The notes under the pieces: generated by a model
What the model saw: only the letters and a program-made list of their open reading frames with translations
What the model was told of the DNA's origin: nothing
Databases searched by the model: none
Assembly (NCBI RefSeq): GCF_036320965.1
Contig: NC_092270.1
Coordinates: 18,623,440 to 18,687,439, forward strand
Direction: 5' to 3'
DNA length: 64,000 nucleotides
Origin: Panulirus ornatus
Lineage: Eukaryota; Arthropoda; Malacostraca; Decapoda; Palinuridae
Shown here: in pieces, positions 35,201 to 47,200 of the stretch
How positions within the stretch are numbered: position 1 is the first letter of the stretch
Layout: each line of letters starts with the position of its first letter
Program-made: the position numbers and the translations under genes

Positions 35201-38200
35201 TGTAAACGTTGTAGAATCAGTAGTTGGATACAAGATAGTGAGATATAGGAATAAAAAGGGCATTGCAAGGTGGACACAAGATTAAAGATACTGTGGAAGA
35301 GAAGAAAAAGGCATATGGTACATTGCTCAATAGGAAAGTAACTGGAAGTTCTGCAAAGGAGGAGGGAAGACTACAAAATATGTAAGTGGAATGTTAAGAT
35401 GCTGATAGAGAAAAGCAAAAAAAAGAATAGATTAAGATTTATGAAGAATGTTAAGTGAAAAGTTTCGGTATCATAAGAAACTATACTGGAAGGAGATGAA
35501 AAAGGAAAGAGGCGGAAGTCAGAATGAAAATGCTGATGTGAGATGTAAGGAAGGGGAATTGCCAAATGAAAAGGAGAAAGTGAAAGGAAGATGGAAAGAG
35601 TATTTTGAAGACCTGATGACTGAGAAAAGGGGAGGCAGCAGTTGTTACATGCATGGGTATGGAGGAGGGAAGGAAGAGGATACAAGTGCAGGGGCCTGTA
35701 ACAAAGAGGGAGGTAAGAAGGGCAATAATGAGGCTGGAGGTAGGAAAGACATCTGGAGTAGATGGGATTATGGCTGAAATGCTGAGGTAAGGAGGAGAAA
35801 GTGTGATAGAGTGGATGCATCTTATGTGTAATTTAGCATGGAAAGAGAAGGTTGTGCTAGAGAATTGGGTGAAAGTTATTATTTTCTTGTTTATTCAGAG
35901 GAAAAGATGTGAAGGATGTATTTGGCAATTATAGGGGAATAAATCTGTTAAGTATACCAGGCAAAGTGTATTAATTGACAGAGTGATGGAAGTGACTGAA
36001 TGCAGAATAAGTGAAGAGCAATTGGGTTTTAGGAAAGTTAGGGGATGTATGGATCAGATTTTTGTAGTAATGATGACTGTGGAAATGTATTTAGCAAAAG
36101 GTAAGAAGCTGTATGCAGCTTTTATGGATCTGGAGAAGTGAATGACAAAGTTGAGTAGAATGCTCTGTGAGATGTTAAGGATATATGGTATAGGGGGAAA
36201 ACTGCTGGACGGTGTAAAAGCCTTCTATAGAGGAGCAAATGCATATGTAAGAATGGATGGAGAGCTGATCAAAAGTTTTTGGGATACACATAGGTGTGAG
36301 GCAGGGCTGTGTGCTGTCACCATGGCATTTTGATATGTATATGGATGAAGTGATAAGAGAGATGAAAGCAAAATTTGGGAAAAGGGGTGCAGAGATGGAG
36401 TGTGGCTGTGAGATTTGGTGGCTAGTGGCAAGCTTGTATGTGGATGATACTGTGCTTTTTGTAGAGAGTGAAGAGGAGTTGCAAAAGGTTGTAAGTGTGT
36501 TTTATGATGTATGTAAGCAGAGGAGATTGAAGATGGATGCAAGTAAAAGTAAAGTAAAGGGGTTTGAAAGGTAATGGAGTGAAAGTATAGATTTGCAAAA
36601 CAATATAGAATGAAAGAAGAAAGTGTACTTGATTGTGCTGTGAATATAGGGAGAAAAAGACTGGAAGAAGTAAGGGAATTTAAGTATATGGGAGCTGTCT
36701 TGGGTAAGTGTGGTGATATGGAAGGAGAGATAGGGAGATAGCAGTACAGGTTAGAAGAGTCATTGGGTCTCTTAATAGAATAATGAAGGGTAGAGGTGTG
36801 AATTTGGAGGTGAAGAGAGGATTAAGGGACAGCATAGTCCTCCCAGCTGTGACCTATACAACCAAAACATGGACATGGAATGAGGCAGAGAGGTCAAGAA
36901 TGCAGGCTTTGGAAATTAGCTATTTGACAAGAGCATGTGGTGTGAATAGATGGAATGAAGAAAGAAATGAAAGGGTGTATGAGATGTGGTATGGCATGGA
37001 ATGCAAGGGGAATGAATGGTGGAGTGTTAGACTAGGTGAAATGTAATACTTTGAGGTGGTTTGGGCATGTGGAAAGAGTGCAGGTTTGGGAGTTTACAAG
37101 GAGAGTGTATGAAAGTACAAGTGAAGGGTGTATGAAAGTACAGTTAAAGGGATTGGTGTGAGTGGAAGACCACCTGTGATATGGGTAAATAGGGTTGGGG
37201 GAATACTGGAGTGAGAGAAACAGAGGAAGAATGCATGGAATGGTGTATACAAGGGAGGCATGTAAGGACAGGGATAAGTAGAGACTCTCTTTCCATGTTC
37301 ACCCCTTGATGGGAGTTCCCGGAGGGAACGGGCATCAGAGATGTAGATAGATAGATAGATGTAGTGTTTTGCAAATTCCACAAATTTCTTCAGAGCACAT
37401 CACCCAATGACTTAATAGACCTGAGTGGCTTCCTGTATGGCCAGTGAGTGTCTGTGAACAACATAAGCTGATCTCATATGCTTTATGGTGGTTAAAGGAG
37501 TTGAATCCCCACGGATACTTGAAACAGTGATTTAATACCCTTCTAAGCAAGTTCTTTCACATATGCTCACAGGGCTCTGTGTTTGGTATAGGAATGATTT
37601 TCATTTTCAAAGACCTACATATGTATTAGTTTAAGAAGTGTAGCTCTGCTTTGATATTTTATATTTATTGAAACAACAAATTTTTAGTTGATTATAATTT
37701 TTTCAGATTTGAAGTTTCTCCACATCTGATGTATAGGTTTTTTCTTGTTTCTATTTTATAGGTGGCTTTCAACAAACTGGAGGTGTTAGGACCAGTTCCT
37801 CCTGATCATTTTGCTTCTTTAGAAGAATTAGACATTGGGGTCAACCCAATCTCCTCCTGGGAAGAGGTCTGCCATTTAGGTTCCATTCCCAGGTCTGTAT
37901 CAAGTTCTTATTTATTAATTGTCAGTCAAGTGACATTTGTAAGCTTGTTGATAAAGGTTGCCAATTTCTCTTACATTGTCATTTATATTTTATTATCATA
38001 TTCTATTATACTTTGTCGCTTGCTCCCGTGTTAGTAAGATAGTGCAAGGAAACAGACGAAAGAATAGCCTGACCCACCCACACACACATGTGTATGTACA
38101 TAAACGCCCACATACGCACATATACATACCTATACATTTCAACGTATACATACATATACATACACAGACATATACATATATACACATGTACATATTCATA

Positions 38201-41200
38201 CTTGCTACCTTCATCCATTCTCATCACCACCACCACGCCACACATGAAATGGCACCCCCACTCCCCCCCCCACGCGTGTGAGGTAGCGCTAGGAAAAAAC
38301 AACAAAGGCCACATTTGTTCACACTCAGTCTCTAGCTGTCATGTGTAATGCACCGAACCAAAGCTCCCAAAGCTCCCTTTTGACATTCAGGCCCCACAAA
38401 ACTTTCCATGGTTTATCCCAGACACTTCACATGCCCTGGAGGCATTGACAGCATGTCAACCCCAGTATGGTACATCATTCCAATTTGCTCTATTCCTTGC
38501 ACGCCTTTCACCCTCCTGTATGTTCAGGCCCCGACCGCTGAAAATCTTTTTAACTCCATCATTCCACCTCCAATTTAGTCTCCCACTTCTCCTCGCTCCC
38601 TCCACCTTTGACACATATATCCTCTTTGTCAGTCTTTCCTCGCTCATTTTCTCCATGTGACCAAACCATTTCAATACACCCTCTTCTGTTCTCTCAACCA
38701 CACTCTTTATTACCACACATCTCTTTTACCCTTTCATTACTTACTCGATCAAACCATCTCATTTCCAACACATCCACCCTCCACACAACCCTATCTATAG
38801 CCCATGCCTCGCTACCATATAACATTGTCGGAACCACTATTCCTTCAAACATACCTATTTTTGCTCTTCGAGATATTGTTCTCACCTTCTACATGTTCTT
38901 CAGTGCTCCCAGAACCTTTGCCCCCTTCCCCACCCTGTGACTCATTTCTGCTTCTATGGTTCCATCCGCTGCTAAATCCACTCCCAGATATCTAAAACAC
39001 TTCAGTTCCTTCAGTTTTTCTCCATTCAAACTTACCTCCCAATTTACTTGTCACTCAATCCTGCTGAACCTAATAGCCTTGCTGTTATTCACATTTATTC
39101 TCAGCTTTCTTCTTTCACACACTTTACCAAACTCAGTCACCAGCTTCTGCAGTTTCTCACTGGAATCAGCCACCAGCACTGTATCATCAGCGAACAACAA
39201 GTGACTCACTTCCCAAGCCCTCTCATCCACAACAGACTGCATACTTGCCCCTCTCTCCAAAACTCTTGCATTCACCACCCTAACCACCCCATCCATAAAC
39301 AGATTAAACAACCACAGAGACATCACGCACCCCTGCCACAAACCAACAGTCACTGAGAACCAATCACTTTCCTCTCTTCCTACTCGTGCACATGCCTTAC
39401 ATTCTCGATGAAGACTTTTCACTGCTTCTAGCGACTTACCTTCCCTTACCTTCCACACTATATACTCTTAATACCTTCCACAGAGCATCTCAATCAACTC
39501 TTATCATATGCCTTCTTCAGAACCATAAATGCTCCATACAAATGCATCTGTGTTTCTAAGTATTTCTCACATACATTCTTCAAAGCAAACACCTGATCCA
39601 CACATCCTCTACCACTTCTGAAACCACACTGCTCTTCCCTAATCTGGTGCTCTGTACATGCCTTCACCCTCTCATTCAATACCCTCCTGTATGATTTCTC
39701 TGGAATACTCAACAAACCTATACCTCTGTAATTTGAACACTCACCTTTATCCCCCTTAGCCTTTATACAGTGGCACTATGCATGCATTCCGCCAATCCTC
39801 AGGCACTTTACCGTGAAACATACATACATTGAATATTCTCACCAACCAGTCAACAACACAGTCACCCCCATTTTTAGTAAATTCCACTGCAATCCCATCC
39901 AAACCCGCCGCCTTGCTGGCTTTCATCTTCCGCGAGCTTTCACTACCTCTTCCATGTTTACCAAACCATTCTCCCTGACCCTCTCACTTTGCACACCACG
40001 TCAACCAAAACACCCTATATCTGCCACTCTATCATCAAACACATTCAACAAACCTTCAAAATACTCACTCCATTTCCTTCTCACTTCACCACTACTTGTT
40101 ATTACCTCCCCATTAGCTCCTTTCACTGATGTTCCCATTTGTTCTGTTGTCTTCCGCACTTTATTTACCTCCTTCCAAAACATCTTTTTAGTCTCCCTAA
40201 AACTTAATGATACTCTCTGAACCCAGCTCTCATTTGCCTTCTTTTTCACCTCTTGCACCTTTCTCTTGACCTCCTGCTTTTTTCTTTTATACATCTCCCA
40301 GTCATTTGCACTATTTCCCTGCAAAAATCGTCCAAATGCCTCTTTTCTCTTTCACTAACAATCTTACTTCTTTATCCCACCATTCACTACCCTTCCTAAT
40401 CTGCCCACCTCCCATCTTTTTCATGCCACAGGCATCTTTTGCACAAGCCATCACTGCTTCCCTAAGTACATCCCCTTCCTCCCCCACTCCCCTTACGTCA
40501 ATTGCTCTCACCTTTTTCCATTCTGCTCTCAGCATCTTCTGGTACTTCCTCACACAAGTCTCCTTCCCAAGCTCTCTTGTAATATTAACATAGGTAGACC
40601 TTGTGATATTAACATAGGTAGACAGAAAAGGCCTCAAACTAGTCCTTATTAATGAGCATTATTTTTTATTTCAAGGTCTGAAACTAGTCTTTATTATCAT
40701 CATTTTTGATTTCTGTAAATGTAGTATGGTATATAACATTCCCTTATCTCCGCTGACTGCTCTGCATTTGAATAAACAAACAGAATATCAGAATATTCAT
40801 GAGCAAGTAGACCTTCATATCATTCTGTATTAATCACAGTACTCAGCCAAATAGTATCATGTCAGCCTTATTGCATACAAAAAAGGCATTATGATTTGTA
40901 AGAGAATAATTTTTATTGGTGTTGCAAGAATCCTTTAATTTCAGCTCCCTGTAAGTGAATTTTCTTTAGTAGTATAGTTTGTAGGGGTAGTAAAAGTGGA
41001 AGCTGAGGTCTCAGTCTTAGAGATGATTTTTGATGGACAACAAATTGCTGGAGAATGAGTGTATTGAAGGTATGATAGTGAACCTTCACTGTTGCTCTTT
41101 AATTGGAGTATGCTTGTGAGTTGTTAATATTTAGCTAGTGTGATTAAATTATGAACCTTTGTGGTGCAGTGGTTAGTGTTCCTGACCATGATGCATTGTG

Positions 41201-44200
41201 GCAGTCAGTCCAACCCAACCCATCTATTCATTCACCCCTAAGGGTTGGTTGATAAAATGGATACCAGGCTCAGGATAGGGTATATATGTATTTTCTCTAT
41301 GCACATTGGCCATGTCCTGCTTTAGCTTCAAGAACAGATAACTGAGCCTCAGAGGGAAAACATCCTCACTTGGTCCGCATCTCTGTTCCTTCTTTTGGAA
41401 AAGTAAAATAGGAGGGAAGGATTTCCAGCCCTCTGCTCCCACCCCTTCTAATCACCTTCTACGTCACAGAGGAGTATGTGGGAAGTAATCTTTCTCCCTT
41501 ATCCCCTGGGATAATATATATGTATGGTTTCCATGGTTTACCCTGGATGTTTCACATTCCCTGGTTCAGTCCATTAACAGCACCGACCCCAGTATACCAC
41601 ATCGTTCCAATTCACTCTACTCTGTGCCTGCCTTTCACCTTCTAGCATGTTTTGGCCAGATCACTCAAAGTCATTTTCACTCCATCCTTCCATTTCCAAT
41701 TTAGTCTTCTGATTCTCCTTGTTCCCTGCACTTCTGACACATGTATCTTGTTTGTCAACCTTTCCTGACTCATTCTCTCCATATGTCCAAACCATTTCAG
41801 CACACCCTCATCTGCTTTCTCAGCCACACTCTATCTCCACACATCTCTCTTACCCTTTCATTCCTTACTTGTTTAAACCAACCTCATAACACATATTGTC
41901 CTTATACATTTCATTTCCAACACATCCACCTTATTCTGCACAACTCGTTCTATAACCCAAGCCTCACAACCATATAATATTGTTGGAAATACTGTTCCTT
42001 TAGACATACCCGTTTTTGCCCTCTAAGGTAATGTTCACCCTTTCCACACATTCTTCATCATTCCCAGAACCTTTACCCCTTCCCCTACCCTATGACTCAC
42101 TTCTGCTTGCATGGTTCCATTGACTGCCAATTCTACTCGCAGATATCTAAAACACTTCCCTTCCTCCAATTTTTCTTCGTTCTAACTTGCATTCCAACTA
42201 GCTTGTCCCTTGAGCCTGCTGAACCTAATAACCTTACTTTTATTCATATTTACTCTCAACTTGCTCCTTTCACACACTCTTCCAAACTCTGTTGTCAGCT
42301 TCTGTAGTTTCTCACCTGAATCAGCCACCAGTGCTGTATCATTGACAAACAACAACTGACTCACTTCCCAGCCCTCTCATTCCCAACAGACTGCATACTC
42401 TCCCTTCTCTCCAAAACTTGTGTATATACCTTGCTGACCCCCCTATCCATGAATGAATTAAACAAACGTGTTGACATCACACACCCCTACCGTGGATTAA
42501 CCTTCACTGGGAACCACTCACTCTCCTCTCTTCCTTCTTGCACACATGCCTTACACCCTTGGTAATAACTTCTCTGCTTTTAGCAGCTTACCTCCCACAC
42601 CATATATTCGTAAGACCTTCCACAAAACATCCCTATCAACTCAGTCATATGACCAGGTGCATAAGTAATAATCTCTCATCTCTCACCGACTGCTTTCAGT
42701 TTCATTCACATCAGTCTAGAATTTAATTCCTTACACTCTATCACACACTTCCACAACTGCTGCTTCAGGAGTATTGCTACTCCTTCCTTAGCTCTTGTCC
42801 TCTCCACAACCCTGGACTTTACTCTCAAGACGTTTCCAAACCATTGAGCTTCGTTTCACTCAGAGCCAGAACATGCATGTTTCTTTCCTCAAACATACTA
42901 CCTATCTCTCCTTTCTTCTCATTTTGTTTATGTCCACACACATTTAGACACCCCAGTCTGAGCTATTTCATGCATTAGCGAGGTAGCACCAGGAAACAAA
43001 TGAAGAAAGACCCATCCACTTACATACAAACATTTATACATGCACACACATGCATGTACATTTACATATATATACATATATACTTACACATACACATAGA
43101 TACACATTCATGCATATTACACATGTACGTATTCATACTTGCTTGCCTTCATCCAATTTTGGCACCACCCCCTGTGTCAGCAAGATAGTGCCAGGAAACA
43201 TGAAAGAAGGCCACATCTGCTCACACTTCATCTCTATCTGTCATGTGTAATGCACCAAAACCACAGCTCCCTATCTACATCTAGGCCCCACAGACCTTTC
43301 CATGGTTTTCCCTGGAAGCTTCACATTCCCTTGTTGAGCCCATTAACAGCATGGTGACCCCAGTATACCATGTTGTTCCAATTCATTCTATTCTGTGCAT
43401 GCCCTTCACCCTCCTCTTTGGTCAGGCTTCGATCAATCAAAATCTTATTCACTCCATCTTTCCACCTCCAGTTTGATCTCCCACTTCTCCTTGTTCCCTC
43501 CACCTTTGACGCATATATCCTCTTTGTCAACCTTTCTTCACTCTTTTTCTCCATATGTCCAAGCCATTTCATCAAATCTTCTGGTCTCTCAACTGCACTC
43601 TTTTTATTACTACACATCTCTTTTACCCTTTCATTACTTACTAGATCAAACCACCTCATACCACATATTGTCCTCAAACATTTCATTTCCAACACATCCA
43701 CCCTCCTCCATATAACCCTGTCTATAGCCCATGCCTCGCAACCATGGAGTATTATTATTTTCTTTCTGATCATCCGCAAGTGGACTGCTGGCATTCTGTG
43801 TGCAAGCATGCAACCTCTTCTTGTTATACATAACTCTTGACAACACTTGACTCACAACTCATTCTTTGTAACTCTAGATTTTCCCTGCAGTGAGTGCAAT
43901 GTGCTCATTCTTTGTTACTCTAGATTCTCCCTGCAGTGAGTGCAGTGTGCTCATTCTTTGTTACTCTAGATTTTCCTTGCAGTGAGTGCAATGTGCTAGA
44001 CCTGAAAATGTTAGGAGGATGTGCTAGCCTTGAAAATGTTCGGAGAGATAGCTAGAAGTAGTTGGTAGGAACATTAGACAGGAGCTTTAAGTAAAGGTAA
44101 TAGTTTGGAACATTAGGTAGAAGTAGTTGGTAGGAACATTAGGTAGGAATCTCTGAAAACACTGGCTACAGTTGCCCTTTACTAGTGTCTTAGTAAAGGT

Positions 44201-47200
44201 GAGGCATTAAAAGGCTAAAAAACAGTACCGGAGTTCACCAGTTATGGAGACTTTTGCCGTGGCCACCACCTTGAGGGAACAAGCACCAGAAATAAGGAAT
44301 TCAGCCACAGCATTATTGTTATGGAAAGGGCCTACATTATCATATACAACCTTTGATTACTGAACATCTTAAATGATTTCCCTAGAATATCAAATGCCAT
44401 TTCCCTCTGAATACTGGGCATATGGTATGACACTTTCAATCAAGTAAAATATGTAGGACATAAATAAGACCTAATCTACATTAGTTCAGAAGCATGAACA
44501 TCTTGATTTTACACAGTATATATAAACATAGAATCAGGTACGTAACAGGAAATGGTACAAAGGATACGTGGTAGTATACTTTACAGTAAAGTACTTTACA
44601 TACATAGAAAATATGAAAACTATTTTTACAGTGAGTTGCTCTTTCAGATGATTAAGTTGAACTGATAATGGTTGAGGATGAATGAGAGTCCTGCCATGGG
44701 TTTCTCCACACCTATGGCAGGACAGTGGATGGTTACTCATCAACTAGGTGGCTTCTTTCCAGAATGCTTCTCTGTCGCTGCCTTGAGCACTTTCAGAATG
44801 GTACTTTACAATGCAGAACAAAACTAGTGCGGGTTAGGTGTATGGCACTTTATATGTTATACGCTGACATTTGACAGGAGAACTTAATCACCGTTCACAT
44901 TATAGTACAGTTCATGGCAAAGACAGTAAGCTCTTTTCACAATGCAGTGCAGTTACACAATGTTCTGTACAACAGTGAGATGTTTGTCACAGTACAGTAC
45001 AAGTTGTACGTAGGACCATCAGGAAATCAATGAAAAGCGCTAGCACTAGTGAAAGATATCCAGACAGTAACATGCACAGCTGAACTGAGATGCTGCAGCA
45101 CCACATGGATAGGCAATATTACCAGTCACTTACAGAGTAAACCACTGGTAACAACCAATGAGTGCCACAGATATGTATTGGTACATTAAACATTGTCTTG
45201 ATTCATTGAACCTTAAGTCTCATTAACATTGGTGGTCATTATTTTCTTTGCATCTGCTTAGTATTATCAATGATTTTCCCTGAGATTAACAGTAATGTTT
45301 GTTATTAAATCTGTTGTTAGTTAGAGGGGTTCACTATTCAGGAGTATCATTAATGAGAGGTTTAACTGTATGTTGGCTGGATGAAGTAGAGGATGAACAG
45401 TTGGAGGACCCATGACATGCTTCCATGTCTAAGTTTGGGTTAGCTACAGTTTGGTATAGTTTCACATCCCTTCATATGTAGATGCATATTGATGAATGTT
45501 TCAATGTTACTTTTCATGCATCAGTGATGCTAGTTATATTTAAGGTCTGAGTTAAGCCTCATCTTATTTATGTCCAAGTCTTTGTCAGCCACTGTTTGAT
45601 GTAGTTATATTATTTCTTATGCAAATGCATATTGATGAGTGCCTAGTCACCTAGATGTGCTTTTGATTCTTCATTGACTCTAGTTAAGTTTTAATTCTAA
45701 GATCAGTTGTCAGCTACAGTTTGACATATGTTCATGTAACCTTATATAGTGATGCATGTTGATGGATGCTGTTTTCACTTTTCTCTTCCTTTCCCAAACT
45801 ATCTTTGTTTTCTTTCTCTGTGTCTTCTGCTTTTTTCCCATCATATTTCTTTTTATGTATCTGGTCATAGTTGTGATAATTCTCTGTGTTTGCTGCTTTT
45901 TTCCTCATCAAATTTCTTTTTATGTATCTAGTTATGGTTGTGATGAAATTGTTTGAGCCTTCTGTGATGGTTTATGTTTGTCTCCTAATTTAACCTCTTT
46001 ATTCCTTTTTATTTGCCTCTTTAAACCTTGCCATTTTCATGTACTCTATACTCTTCTACTGTCTTGTCGTGGGTAGTGATGTTCCTTCTTGTATTCTCTA
46101 TCATGCAATGTGGTATAGAGGCTTGGTTGGTCTGTGATGTCAACTTTCTGTATTTATATTTTCTAGAAAGAGTGTAATGATTGCGTAAAATTCTCTCTAA
46201 TGGTTATGGGAGTGTTCCCTACAGTTGTCTTCTTTATAGTATTAGTGGATTGTCTGTTCAGTATACCCAAAGAATAGGGTAGAATTTATGGTCCAGATCA
46301 TAGCTGTGTCTATCTCCAGGTTAAGATTTTTGTTAGGGGGACCTTTGTTCAAATGTGAAGATTTTGCTGGAGAGGAATATTTTAATTTCTGCCTGGAAGA
46401 ATGACTAAAGATATATCATTGTTATATAGTTGTTGGATTGGCCAACAGAGTAGATATTTGTTTACTGAGGATGTTGATGATGTGTATGACAATTAATTTT
46501 TATGACTGTGGGAGCTACTGCACAATCATCTTTTTGCTTGCAATGCAGTTTGCTTTCATTAGAAATACTTAGAGAACACATTGATATCACTGCTCCCTCA
46601 GTTTCCTTATCAGGTTAATAAAAGACATGATTGTTTTGCTGAGGAAAGACTTTACCTATCTTTAAAGTTGGTCAGGGAGGAGAGCTATAAGAGTCTGTAA
46701 GGTTATTCTACAAAGAGTAGAACATATGCTAAAAATAACAGGACTGAATGACAAATTCATCAAATGTTAGAATAAGATGGCTGTGCTGTATAATGCAGTA
46801 GTTGCTCAGAATGAATACCTATGAGTATGAGTACCTATGATAAAATTTTGAGAATGAGTACCTATGATAAAATTTTGCCATGATGACAGAGCTGGTGTGA
46901 AGCACACACCGCAGGTACTGCTTGATGAATAAGGCTTTCCTTCTCAGAGATAAAGGATAATAATGAAAACTTTGGCTGAGAACTGGTTTGGTAGCATCAG
47001 TAGAATATACAGGAGTATTGAGGGAATCCGGGAATGTGTGGAGGGAAAAAAGAATATTAATGGTTTGACACTGAAAAATTACTGAATGGACAGAAGATAG
47101 AGAGACTTTAAGACTGAAAATTCTAGGAAATCAATGAGAATTTTGAATATAGGCTAATTGGTGCATTTTTAGATAAAGTAGTGAGAATAGCATTGTACTT

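Noticed and set aside
41154..41230. Functional tRNA gene
   Set aside because: Has an A box but no well-formed B box or cloverleaf, and continues into a SINE body.
43861..43998. CRISPR-like array
   Set aside because: The 46-bp units are directly contiguous with no unique spacers, in a eukaryotic intron. It is a minisatellite inside family X.
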